This document shows positions 13,427 through 20,787 of a stretch of DNA of 40,477 nucleotides, piece by piece; within the stretch, counting starts at the first letter, position 1, and the number at the start of each line of letters is the position of its first letter. Source of the stretch: Methanobrevibacter sp. (GTDB lineage Archaea > Methanobacteriota > Methanobacteria > Methanobacteriales > Methanobacteriaceae). The DNA is taken from NCBI GenBank assembly GCA_017407115.1, contig JAFQXD010000006.1:1-40477 (forward strand). The letters run 5' to 3'. Below the pieces are notes generated by a model, which did no database searches, had not been told where the DNA came from, and saw only the letters and a list, made by a program, of their open reading frames with translations. The position numbers and the translations under genes were made by a program.

Positions 13427-13782
13427 ATTTCTTCTCCTATTTGGTTTAATTTTCTATATAAACTTTTTCTTTCACTTGCTTTTATCGTGTTCTCAATAGT
13501 TCTTAAAAACTGCTGTTTCTTTTTCTTGGTTAGAAAATCATACGGCTTAACAATAAACTGGATGTGTGGGCAATCATTTTGTGAATGGTCGCTTATTCTT
13601 ATTGTTTGTTGCTTGTAATAATTTTCCCCTTCTTTTTTCCAAAATTCAATGTAAAGTGTTCTTGACAAAGCCCTATCACTTTCGTGTATCTTAAAAGAAA
13701 ATTCTTTCTTTCTTATAACACTCAAATCTCTTAACCTTGTCTCCAAATAATCTTTGTTTAATAATTTTGCTTGTGTTTCCAT
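13423..13782 (-). CDS. Hypothetical protein
   Basis: A 119-residue basic protein with a central beta-rich part (SFKIHESDRALSRTLYIEFW, YYKQQTIRISDHS) and a C-terminal helix rich in Lys and Arg. There is no recognised catalytic motif. It overlaps the YopX gene by four bases and has AGGAG before its ATG. It lies in the P4 early operon next to the methyltransferase. Confidence 0.6.
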   Translation of the reverse strand: METQAKLLNKDYLETRLRDLSVIRKKEFSFKIHESDRALSRTLYIEFWKKEGENYYKQQTIRISDHSQNDCPHIQFIVKPYDFLTKKKKQQFLRTIENTIKASERKSLYRKLNQIGEEI

Positions 13783-13783
13783 T

Positions 13784-14113
13784 TTATTCTCCTTTATCTA
13801 TTATCGTTTGATGTAAATATGGTATTATTTTGTATTCATCAGGTAAAAAAATTCTCATCAAACTTGAACCTCTTAAACAATCAATACCAACTCTATTCCA
13901 GTTGCTTTCCATAATAATTGAATGTGTGTCATATAAGCCAATTTTCCCCAATGGTTTATTATGATGACAAGCAACAATATTAAATAAATTATAGCCACTG
14001 CTATCGTGAAATTTGGTAGGTAATAATACAATACTATCAACCTTAATTTTTTCATCCCAATCTAATTGTTTTAATTCCTTAAATTGTTTCCTAGTCATAT
14101 CATTTATATCCAT
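13784..14113 (-). CDS. Hypothetical conserved-type phage protein
   Basis: A 109-residue protein with MTRKQFKEL near the start, then a beta-rich core (DSIVLLPTKFHDSSGYNLFNIVA, KIGLYDTHSII) and IDCLRGSSLMRIF. The HDSGY-type motif occurs, from memory, in small uncharacterised phage proteins of Gram-positive hosts; the function is not known to me. It sits between the methyltransferase and the 119-residue gene. Confidence 0.6.
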   Translation of the reverse strand: MDINDMTRKQFKELKQLDWDEKIKVDSIVLLPTKFHDSSGYNLFNIVACHHNKPLGKIGLYDTHSIIMESNWNRVGIDCLRGSSLMRIFLPDEYKIIPYLHQTIIDKGE

Positions 14114-14116
14114 AAT

Positions 14117-15790
14117 TTATTCTCCTATTTCCTTATAAAATTCTTCAATGTATTCATTAAAGTCAAAATTGTCTAGCATTTGACCAAATATTGCCACTAG
14201 AACAGCAACTACTATGCTATCCCCAGCAAGATGATAAAGACTTGCATTGCTTTGATTTTTTGCCACTTTCTCAAAATCTTCATCTTTTATTCCCATCAGC
14301 CTAAAACATTCTTTTGGCGTGAGTTTTCTTATCCTTAAATTTTGAGTTACGGCTGTCATATTGCCTTTGTCAATATTTGTCTTAATAGTGTGCATTTCAT
14401 CGTGAACTAATTGATTATACATATCTATTGCTTGAACTTTGTTAATGTCAATTTTATTGTCTTCAACCATACTTGCAAGCCTTTTATTTTTCGTTGTTAA
14501 ATCTTTTACAACAATTCCTAAACAATCGGCTCTTGTTGTCAATGTAGCACAACAATCGTGGTTTTCCTTATTCTCAATGTGGAAACTATCAATTCGACTG
14601 CTTGTATAACTATGTCTTATAACATCGTTTTCTTGAACTTTGCCTTGCTCTATTAAATCATCACAAAACTTTTCTTTCATATTCGGCTCTATGATGTGTT
14701 TTTGACCACAAGCGTCAATAGTTCTCAATGTTCCCATAACATTATCTTCAAAGGTTCTTATACCTTCATCACATCTTAATTCACAAGCAATAGGTTCAAC
14801 AACACATTTGGGGTCTTTATAATCTCTTGCACAAAGTGTTCGGCAACATCCATCTTCTTGTGGCAAACATCCATCAAAACTTGAAACCTTGACTTTGCTG
14901 TTAATTTTCCCGGCTATTGCTTTTTGGCTTAAATAATATTTCTCATCAACATTCTTCTCTAAAACATCTACTAATTTGTATGTTAAAGGTATTGTTCTAG
15001 GGAATGAATAGAAATAATCTCCCAAAATGCTAACCATAAAGCACCTTTCTCTATTTTGTGGTATTCCCAAATTTTTTGCATTAAGGATGTTCCAATAACA
15101 TTTATAGCCTAAACTCTCTAATTTTGCTAACCATTTTGCAAAATCTTTTATGGCAGTTGTTCCTATAACATCTGGAACATTCTCCATAAGTAATACCTTT
15201 GGAAGTTTATCTTTGCCCATCTCATTAAGTTCATCAAGCACTCTTTCAACTTCCCATAGCAAACCACTCCTAGTTCCACTGCCTTTCTCCATACCTTTTC
15301 CAAGCCCAGCCTTTGATAAATCTTGACAAGGAAATGAATATGTTAAGAAATAATCATATTTGTCAGTGTCAACTATATCTAATTTCCAGCCATCAACTTG
15401 CTGAATATTAACTAAATTGTGTGTTGCTTTAATATTGTTATAAATTTTTCTTTGCTCTTTTTCTCCAAGCCTTATAATTTGCTCTTTTGTCATCGGCTCA
15501 TTATAATTGGCTGATATTCCCCACTTAAATAATCTATTAACAATAAATTCTTTTGATAAATCTTTTGAATAATCAGTATTGTCGTTCTCAAAGTGCATAT
15601 CTTTATAGGCTTGTATGCTTTTTACAGCCCATTCACATATCTTCCAATGCTGGAACTTTAACCCCCATTTGCTTAATTCTTCTAATGCTTTTGACTGACT
15701 TCCGTATCCAGCAAAGAACTCTATCAACCTTATCGGTTTTCTTATCTTAAAATCTTCTTTTCCATCAAAGAAACTAATTTGTCTAGTCAT
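14117..15790 (-). CDS. DNA (cytosine-5) methyltransferase
   Basis: A 557-residue enzyme. Motif I FFAGYGSQ (25-32) binds S-adenosylmethionine, motif IV SFPCQDLS contains the catalytic Cys (155), motif VI is MENVPD (202-207), motif VIII QNRER (245-249), motif IX RKLTPKECFRLMG (488-500) and motif X AGDSIVV (522-528). The region 260-487 is the target-recognition part and is long for the family, with several Cys-rich stretches. It methylates cytosines, probably protecting phage DNA from restriction. No cognate restriction enzyme is visible. The target sequence is unknown. Confidence 0.92.
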   Translation of the reverse strand: MTRQISFFDGKEDFKIRKPIRLIEFFAGYGSQSKALEELSKWGLKFQHWKICEWAVKSIQAYKDMHFENDNTDYSKDLSKEFIVNRLFKWGISANYNEPMTKEQIIRLGEKEQRKIYNNIKATHNLVNIQQVDGWKLDIVDTDKYDYFLTYSFPCQDLSKAGLGKGMEKGSGTRSGLLWEVERVLDELNEMGKDKLPKVLLMENVPDVIGTTAIKDFAKWLAKLESLGYKCYWNILNAKNLGIPQNRERCFMVSILGDYFYSFPRTIPLTYKLVDVLEKNVDEKYYLSQKAIAGKINSKVKVSSFDGCLPQEDGCCRTLCARDYKDPKCVVEPIACELRCDEGIRTFEDNVMGTLRTIDACGQKHIIEPNMKEKFCDDLIEQGKVQENDVIRHSYTSSRIDSFHIENKENHDCCATLTTRADCLGIVVKDLTTKNKRLASMVEDNKIDINKVQAIDMYNQLVHDEMHTIKTNIDKGNMTAVTQNLRIRKLTPKECFRLMGIKDEDFEKVAKNQSNASLYHLAGDSIVVAVLVAIFGQMLDNFDFNEYIEEFYKEIGE

Positions 15791-15792
15791 AA

Positions 15793-16023
15793 CTATTCCC
15801 CCAAATCATATAATACTGAAACAATTTCACACATTTCATTAAAGTATTTGTATCGGTTTTCAGGTTGTGGGAAACGATTTGCCAAGTGCATTGTTGTTCT
15901 ATTAACATAAATTGCAATCGGCTCTTTCATATCTTCTTTTTCAAATATTTTATGATAGATTTCTCCCCTATCATTCTTGTCTAAATAACAAATTAAATGT
16001 TCAGTTGAATACTTAACTACCAT
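15793..16023 (-). CDS. Hypothetical protein
   Basis: A 76-residue protein. I chose the ATG at 16023 (MVVKYSTEHLICYL), which follows GGGGGTG closely; an earlier in-frame start at 16044 lies further inside the preceding gene. The central part ICYLDKNDRGEIYHKIFEKED looks like a beta hairpin plus a helix. No known family. It ends just before the methyltransferase start, so they share an operon. Confidence 0.55.
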   Translation of the reverse strand: MVVKYSTEHLICYLDKNDRGEIYHKIFEKEDMKEPIAIYVNRTTMHLANRFPQPENRYKYFNEMCEIVSVLYDLGE

Positions 16024-16234
16024 AAACACCCCCATTAAGCCCATTTTTAGCCCTTTGGCAAGGTTTTTCTTCTTTGGCTGACAAATTGTTCAAACCAGCA
16101 TTGTTTCGTGCTTTGCAATACCTAATAAACTCAAAATCAAGTGGCATACAATCAGCACAAGTATTTGGCTCACTGCCTTCACACTCAACTGGTGTTTCAC
16201 AGTGGCAAATCTCACAAATAAAATTCTTCTTCAT
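16013..16234 (-). CDS. Small zinc-ribbon protein
   Basis: A 73-residue protein with two pairs of cysteines, CEIC (about 7-10) and CADC (about 26-29), plus extra Cys residues, spaced as in a small zinc ribbon. The remaining part is helical and basic. It is the first gene after early promoter P4, with AAGGAG before the ATG, so it should be expressed strongly and early. It could act as a transcription- or host-interacting adaptor; no family recognised. Confidence 0.65.
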   Translation of the reverse strand: MKKNFICEICHCETPVECEGSEPNTCADCMPLDFEFIRYCKARNNAGLNNLSAKEEKPCQRAKNGLNGGVYGS

Positions 16235-16291
16235 TTTTGATTTCTTCTCCTTTTTTCTTTTTTTGTAGGTCTTTTCTTTGCCTACACCATT

Positions 16292-16320
16292 ATTATATGT
16301 GATTATTTTTGTCTTGTCAA
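16292..16320 (-). promoter_or_regulatory. Early promoter P4 (methyltransferase/replisome operon)
   Basis: A perfect TTGACA (16320-16315), 17 bases, TATAAT (16297-16292) on the minus strand, with the A-tract UP element AAAAAAATATTAAAAAGTAG immediately upstream. It is the most complete match of the early promoter family. It drives the genes from 16234 to 11286. Confidence 0.93.
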
Positions 16321-16359
16321 CTACTTTTTAATATTTTTTTATAATTTTTTTCAAACAAA

Positions 16360-16385
16360 AAACTCCCCAAAATTATGGAGAGTTT
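16360..16385 (-). terminator. Terminator at the end of the late region
   Basis: On the minus strand AAACTCTCC pairs with GGGGAGTTT (nine pairs, one G-T) with an 8-base loop, followed by TTTGTTTG. It lies five bases after the stop of the last late-region gene and separates it from P4. Confidence 0.88.
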
Positions 16386-16389
16386 AATT

Positions 16390-17391
16390 TTATTCTATTT
16401 TTTCATCGGTTTTTTCAATTTCTTCTTCGATTTCATCGGCTGTTTCTTCGACTTCTTCTACATCTTCAATAAGAGTATCTTCGGCTTTGACTGGGTTTTT
16501 AATTTCCCACTCATTAAAACTATCAATGAAATTTACTAAATCTACATAAAACCTACTTTTATATATTTTAGAGCAATTTTCCCCACTAGAAAAACCTAAA
16601 ACTGCTGTTGAGAATAAAGCAGTTAAATACATAAGAATTTGCACAATTTCGGCAATTCCTATGCCATCTCTAACCGTATATCCAATATAAGCAAATATTC
16701 CACCAATTACAACGGCTTGAAATATTTTTCTTATATAAGAATGTGCTTTGTATGAAATAGAACTATCTTTAATTGCACTATTTCCGTCATTTTCGACAGC
16801 ACTCATAATTGTTTCAGGATAATTTGGTTCTACTGGCAATTTCTTAAAAATAAGATTGTAAAGTCTTTTTCTTTTTGCTTTTGAGAAATTTACAATTTTT
16901 GATTTCTCTTTGCCAGTATCTTTATCTTTATATTTGAACTCATAACTTTTCAATTTTTTGATTTCTTCTTCTTTTAATTGCTTTAAGATATTAAGTTCAT
17001 CTAGTGTTATATCTATTGAGCCACATTCATTAAGAATATATCTTTCCTTTCTTTCTTCAAATTCAATTTTACAATATTCTCTTAATCGACCAATTTTTTT
17101 ATGCTGGTTAATTTCCGTAGCCCTATCGTTATATGCTTGTTTATTATCAATAAAAGTCTTTGTTTTTTGCCCATAAAGGTCTCCATCAGGAAAGTATAGG
17201 CAATGAGTTACAATTTGCACTAAACACAAAAATATAAAGTCAATAGGGTTGATTTCTTGCTTTGTTGAAACGGTTACAAGGAAATAGAAAACCAATGTAA
17301 CAACGATTGCCAAAGTCAAAGTCCAAGTTCTTAAACGAATTGTATTTGCTCTATCTTTAATTGTTGTTGTTATTTTGTTATTATCAGCCAT
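16390..17391 (-). CDS. Four-pass membrane protein
   Basis: A 333-residue protein with two hydrophobic segments near residues 24-44 and 49-66, a soluble middle of about 160 charged residues, two more segments near 229-247 and 253-272, and a very acidic C-terminus (about 300-333). No enzymatic motif seen. It is last of three consecutive membrane protein genes closing the late region, where lysis genes are common. It is much larger than a holin, so a host-membrane or superinfection role is possible. Confidence 0.7.
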   Translation of the reverse strand: MADNNKITTTIKDRANTIRLRTWTLTLAIVVTLVFYFLVTVSTKQEINPIDFIFLCLVQIVTHCLYFPDGDLYGQKTKTFIDNKQAYNDRATEINQHKKIGRLREYCKIEFEERKERYILNECGSIDITLDELNILKQLKEEEIKKLKSYEFKYKDKDTGKEKSKIVNFSKAKRKRLYNLIFKKLPVEPNYPETIMSAVENDGNSAIKDSSISYKAHSYIRKIFQAVVIGGIFAYIGYTVRDGIGIAEIVQILMYLTALFSTAVLGFSSGENCSKIYKSRFYVDLVNFIDSFNEWEIKNPVKAEDTLIEDVEEVEETADEIEEEIEKTDEKIE

Positions 17392-17394
17392 ACA

Positions 17395-17865
17395 TTACTC
17401 CTTATTTTCTTTTCTTAAAATAGTCAAGTTGACCATATCTTGATTGTCTTGTATGATTTGTGCTGAAACTTTTGGCAATACCCATTTTCCAAACACATAG
17501 GCTGAAACCAAAAATACTATAAATAGGATGAAATTTGTTATTGCTAGCCCACTAAATAATGCCTTTGCAATATTAACAAAAGTTATTTGGAAACCAGCAT
17601 TTCCATTTCCTATGACCCATTCTCCATATTTATTAGTTAAAAATTCATAATTGGCTCTTAATTCTTCCCCAGTGTATTTTTTGCTATCTAACAATCTTAT
17701 AATTTCGGCTACATTTCCAAAACTATTCTTTATTGCAAAGATTAAGCAAAGAACGGCAAGTGCCAAGAAACCCCAAAAACAAATCGGCGCAAGAATTTTT
17801 AAGAGTTTTGATATTTTTTGATTTCTCTTATAAATTTCTTCGGGTGTTAATTCTTTTTTTCTCAT
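17395..17865 (-). CDS. Two-pass membrane protein
   Basis: A 156-residue protein. Membrane segments lie near residues 25-46 and 100-128, separated by about 50 soluble residues. The N-terminus is basic, so positive-inside orientation suggests both termini in the cytoplasm. It has a holin-like general shape but no family signature. It is the middle gene of the membrane cluster 18380-16390, with only three bases to the next gene. Confidence 0.68.
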   Translation of the reverse strand: MRKKELTPEEIYKRNQKISKLLKILAPICFWGFLALAVLCLIFAIKNSFGNVAEIIRLLDSKKYTGEELRANYEFLTNKYGEWVIGNGNAGFQITFVNIAKALFSGLAITNFILFIVFLVSAYVFGKWVLPKVSAQIIQDNQDMVNLTILRKENKE

Positions 17866-17873
17866 AACAACAC

Positions 17874-18380
17874 CTACCTTTCAATTTTTGTCTTTTTGAT
17901 TTTTTCTTTCTTTTCTTCTTTTGGTTCTTCTATAACAACTTGGCTAACTTCAATTTCATTTGGTGTTGATGTTTCAGTTTTTGCGTCTTGCAAGGCTTGT
18001 TTAAGGTCTTGTTTTTTGCTATCACTAACTAAACTATCATCAAAATAAGCATAAAACTTTTCAAGAACTGCAATAACATTGTCGTATTTTTTTTGCACTT
18101 CTTCAAGTTGTTTCTTAATATATTCATTTGCCGTTTCAGTAACTTTTTTAAGTTCACTTTCTACAATAGGCTGAATATTTTGCTTAAAAGAAACTTGTTT
18201 AATTCTTTCCATTTGCTTATTAGCCAAATTTTCATTGATTTTCTCAATGTTCATTTTTTGTAAGGTTCTATTAAAGCCACCTTTCAAACATCCATAGATA
18301 ACTGCGGCAATAATTCCAGTATATGAAACTCCACCTAATATTCCAACTATCCATATCCAAATTTCATTCAAAAATTCCAT
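17874..18380 (-). CDS. N-anchored membrane coiled-coil protein
   Basis: A 168-residue protein with one hydrophobic N-terminal segment (about residues 8-30, Gly- and Ile-rich), then a long coiled coil (about 35-125) and a Lys/Glu tail ending KEKIKKTKIER. The arrangement recalls spanin-like or holin-associated proteins, but a Gram-positive host would not need a spanin. It is first of the three-gene membrane cluster. ATG follows AAGGAG. Function unknown. Confidence 0.68.
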   Translation of the reverse strand: MEFLNEIWIWIVGILGGVSYTGIIAAVIYGCLKGGFNRTLQKMNIEKINENLANKQMERIKQVSFKQNIQPIVESELKKVTETANEYIKKQLEEVQKKYDNVIAVLEKFYAYFDDSLVSDSKKQDLKQALQDAKTETSTPNEIEVSQVVIEEPKEEKKEKIKKTKIER

Positions 18381-18398
18381 AATCTTTTATCTCCTTTT

Positions 18399-18578
18399 TT
18401 AATCTAACCTTATAGGCAATTTTGTCTTTGGGTCTATTGCTGTTTTTGTTTTGGGGTCATATTCAAAACAATTTTTTCCAATTCCACCCATACATTTTTT
18501 CTTCTTCTTGTCAAAGTAAGGACAAGATATGCAATCAATCATTTGCTGAACATCTTTTTTCTCTTTATTCCACAACAT
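18399..18578 (-). CDS. Small Cys-containing protein, 59 residues
   Basis: A short gene starting MLWNKEKKDVQQMIDC with AAGGAG nine bases upstream. Four cysteines in the pattern C-x2-C-x9-C-x7-C (CISC, then KKC and KNC) could bind zinc. The rest is basic, ending KTKLPIRLD. It sits between the small helical gene ending at 18591 and the membrane cluster, with tight spacing on both sides. No family recognised. Confidence 0.68.
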   Translation of the reverse strand: MLWNKEKKDVQQMIDCISCPYFDKKKKKCMGGIGKNCFEYDPKTKTAIDPKTKLPIRLD

Positions 18579-18590
18579 ATTTTTTTCTCC

Positions 18591-18833
18591 TTAACTTTTA
18601 TTTTCCTTAATTCCAGAAAGAGTTTTATAAAGCATTTTAAGTTTTGATTGATGGTTCAATTCATCACTTATAATTTCCTTTATTGTCTCTCTTATAAATT
18701 TCTTGTCAAGGTCTTCAACATCTTCGGCACCATCGAGCATTTGTAAAAATTCAGTATAATCTAAAACTGCTTGTGCTTCGGCTTTTTCATTAAACTGAAC
18801 TGCTTTTGCCAATTCCAAAATCATATTATTCAT
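18591..18833 (-). CDS. Small helical protein with ferritin-like pattern
   Basis: An 80-residue protein. Two helices carry E-A-x-A-x-x-D-Y and E-I-I-x-D-E-L-N-H, a spacing reminiscent of half a ferritin-like metal site (Glu on the first helix, E..DE..H on the second). I start at the ATG at 18833 (MNNMILEL), which overlaps the preceding stop; a longer frame upstream lies within the previous gene. Whether metal is bound is unknown, and the resemblance may be only helical. Confidence 0.55.
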   Translation of the reverse strand: MNNMILELAKAVQFNEKAEAQAVLDYTEFLQMLDGAEDVEDLDKKFIRETIKEIISDELNHQSKLKMLYKTLSGIKENKS

Positions 18834-19083
18834 CTTTGGCCTCGCTTTCCAGTGTTTTGAAGACATCTTCATCTGGGTTTTCTTCAAGAGTATAAAGTGG
18901 TATGCCACCTTGCATATTTACCCAATTTTTGCCAGCCTTAATAAACCAGCAGTCATTTTGGTATTTATATTCATACTCCCCATTATTAACATAGACAATG
19001 CCATCTTTGATATAAACATCGGCATTTATTTTTCGGCTTGTGCTAGAAGTCAAGCCAAGTATGTGTTCTCTTAAAATAACCAT
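18826..19083 (-). CDS. Hypothetical protein downstream of the DGR reverse transcriptase
   Basis: An 85-residue protein starting MVILREHILGL, with AAGGAG eight bases before the ATG at 19083. The start lies 41 bases inside the end of the reverse transcriptase gene, so expression is linked to the DGR. The core (VYIKDGIVYVNNGEYEYKY, CWFIKAGKNW) is beta-rich. There is no known family. It may be a DGR passenger or an ordinary late gene. Confidence 0.6.
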   Translation of the reverse strand: MVILREHILGLTSSTSRKINADVYIKDGIVYVNNGEYEYKYQNDCWFIKAGKNWVNMQGGIPLYTLEENPDEDVFKTLESEAKDE

Positions 19084-20128
19084 AAATAATTCTCCTTGTA
19101 TATCTATCAATATAATTAAATTCTTGTAAGTAACCCTTAAAAGTTATCTCCAAAGCCTTTAATTTTTCCCTAGATAAATTTTTTTTTAATAGTTTTTTGT
19201 ATTTACGACAATATCTTCGTATATTGGGCTTGTAAGGTTTTACATTCAACTTGCCATTCTCAAATAGTCTAAACTTTCTTTTTAGATAAGTAAAGCCATT
19301 TGACAAGTTTAATATATGTGTTTTGTTAGGGCTTAATTGTAGTTTTAGTTCTCCCAAGACTACTTTAATTCCTTCAAGTAAATCTTCCAAAGTTTTCTTG
19401 TCTTTGCTAATAACATAGGCGTCATCCATATATCTTCCATAATACTTTTGTCCTTTTATATCTTTTACATAATGGTCAAGTTTATTAAGATAAATTGAAG
19501 CACTAACTTGTGATATTTGTGAACCAAGCCCAAGCCCACATTCTCCACCAAAGCAGTGAACCAAGTAAGCAAATAATTTTAGTATCTTTGGGTCTTTTAC
19601 TTTCTTTCCCACAATATCAATCAAAACTTGATGATTTATTGAGTTAAAGAAACTTTTTATATCGAGTAAGAGTATATATCCTTTGTTTGTATGATTTTCT
19701 TGCCAAAATTTGTGTAAGTGATGTTTTAATCTCTTAATTGCAAAGCCAGTTCCTTTCCCTTTTAAGCAAGCACCATTATCATAAATAAATGATGGTGTAA
19801 AAACTGGTGTCAAATAATAATCACATAGGCATTTTTGCACTGCTCTTTCAGTTATATGCAATGACTTTATTTCTCTCGTTTTTCCCCTTTCACATATAGT
19901 GAACTGGTGGAAACCTTTGCTCTTAAAAGTCTCATTCAGCACACTCTTTTTTAATTTGTGAACATTCAACATCATTTCGTGTTCAAAATTTTGTGTGCTT
20001 GTTTTCCATCTAACATTTCGGCAACATTTTTTTGCACTTTCATATAAATGCTCAAAGGTAAATACATCTTCTAATTTCGTATTAACTGCAAAAGTTTTAG
20101 CATTACAGTAGTTTATTGCTGTTTGCAT
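19043..20128 (-). CDS. DGR reverse transcriptase
   Basis: A 361-residue reverse transcriptase. Motif A is LLLDIKSFFNSI (Asp156). The DGR-specific motif GLGLGSQISQ (199-207) carries SQ in place of the usual QG. The catalytic YMDD is at 233-236. It makes mutagenised cDNA from the template RNA with Avd. I chose the ATG at 20128 because AAAGGAG lies upstream; an in-frame TTG at 20227 would start three bases from the template repeat and has no ribosome site. The 100-base spacer thus left between template and gene agrees with the structured RNA needed for cDNA priming in BPP-1. Confidence 0.95.
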   Translation of the reverse strand: MQTAINYCNAKTFAVNTKLEDVFTFEHLYESAKKCCRNVRWKTSTQNFEHEMMLNVHKLKKSVLNETFKSKGFHQFTICERGKTREIKSLHITERAVQKCLCDYYLTPVFTPSFIYDNGACLKGKGTGFAIKRLKHHLHKFWQENHTNKGYILLLDIKSFFNSINHQVLIDIVGKKVKDPKILKLFAYLVHCFGGECGLGLGSQISQVSASIYLNKLDHYVKDIKGQKYYGRYMDDAYVISKDKKTLEDLLEGIKVVLGELKLQLSPNKTHILNLSNGFTYLKRKFRLFENGKLNVKPYKPNIRRYCRKYKKLLKKNLSREKLKALEITFKGYLQEFNYIDRYTRRIIYGYFKRTHTWLDF

Positions 20129-20229
20129 TTTTGCTTGTTTCTCCTTTCTAGGATGGGCTATATGCTCCTTCAATAAAATGCTTTTTTCGGTTATTAAACC
20201 TACTTTGTTAGCAAAATTTCTTATCAAAT
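20129..20229 (-). ncRNA. DGR RNA spacer between template repeat and reverse transcriptase
   Basis: About 100 bases between the 3' end of the template and the preferred reverse transcriptase start. In characterised DGRs the segment 3' of the template folds with Avd and the reverse transcriptase and primes cDNA synthesis. It is open in frame with the reverse transcriptase from a TTG, so coding cannot be excluded. Confidence 0.55.
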
Positions 20230-20333
20230 CCTAAACGAACTCCATTAGTGTTGTTGACATTGTTGTTGTTGATGTTGCCATTATTGTTGATGTTGCAAAA
20301 GTTGTTGTTGTTGTTGGAGTTGGCTGACCTAGT
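20230..20333 (-). repeat. DGR template repeat (TR)
   Basis: A 104-base, adenine-rich repeat. On the coding strand it is dominated by AAC and AAT codons (T-R-S-A-N-S, then runs of Asn), the preferred template codon because all its adenine mutants avoid stops. VR1 differs from it at 21 of 44 adenines and VR2 at 16; no other base differs. The last identical block is GGAGTTCGTTTAGG; beyond it the template and both variable repeats diverge, as IMH* and IMH do in BPP-1. Confidence 0.95.
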
Positions 20334-20353
20334 ATAGCATATACCCAAATTTT

Positions 20354-20740
20354 TTATTTTTTATTTTTAAGTCCTTTTAACAAAACCATTTCTCGTTCTA
20401 TCAATTCAGTCCATCTATCCCATTGGCTTTGTGTAAAGGTCTTTTCAGCATAGATATATAAAATATCTAACATTGAAACTAGATAATCTAGTTTTGCTAC
20501 GGCACTTTCTATAAGTTCTTTTCTCTTGGTCTCGTGTTCGGCTGTTGTTGAGTAAAGAGTTTTTATATAAATGACATCCTTGTATATGTCTTGTGCCGTT
20601 TTAACTATATCGGTGGATATGAAGAAAGTTAGTCTTTTTGGCAATTTCAAACATTTTTGTGTTGTGTATTTTACCAAATCAACTGCAACTTTCACATATT
20701 CCATTCGACTTTCACTTCTTCTCCATACTGGAACTCCCAT
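20354..20740 (-). CDS. avd: DGR accessory variability determinant (Avd)
   Basis: A 128-residue, all-helical, basic protein, the same size as Avd of the BPP-1 DGR and in the same position before the template repeat. Helices lie near residues 10-30, 38-62, 65-95 and 100-124, fitting the four-helix bundle that forms a pentameric barrel and binds reverse transcriptase and template RNA. The start has AAGGAG upstream. Identification rests on context, size and helical pattern. Confidence 0.85.
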   Translation of the reverse strand: MGVPVWRRSESRMEYVKVAVDLVKYTTQKCLKLPKRLTFFISTDIVKTAQDIYKDVIYIKTLYSTTAEHETKRKELIESAVAKLDYLVSMLDILYIYAEKTFTQSQWDRWTELIEREMVLLKGLKNKK

Positions 20741-20765
20741 ATTCTTCTCTCCTTTTGGTTTTTAT

Positions 20766-20783
20766 CCAAGCCTTTCGGCTTGG
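20766..20783 (-). promoter_or_regulatory. GAAA-loop hairpin downstream of VR1
   Basis: CCAAGCC-GAAA-GGCTTGG on the coding strand: a perfect 7-base stem with a GAAA loop, 20 bases after the variable repeat and four bases after the stop codon. In BPP-1 an equivalent GAAA-loop DNA hairpin directs target recognition during mutagenic homing. Confidence 0.88.
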
Positions 20784-20787
20784 GGGG

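Noticed and set aside
18591..18833. True ferritin or rubrerythrin
   Set aside because: Only about 80 residues and one partial metal-site pattern; kept as a weak resemblance.
20129..20229. A GAAA-loop hairpin after the template repeat
   Set aside because: None was found; this is expected, since the element marks targets and not the template.
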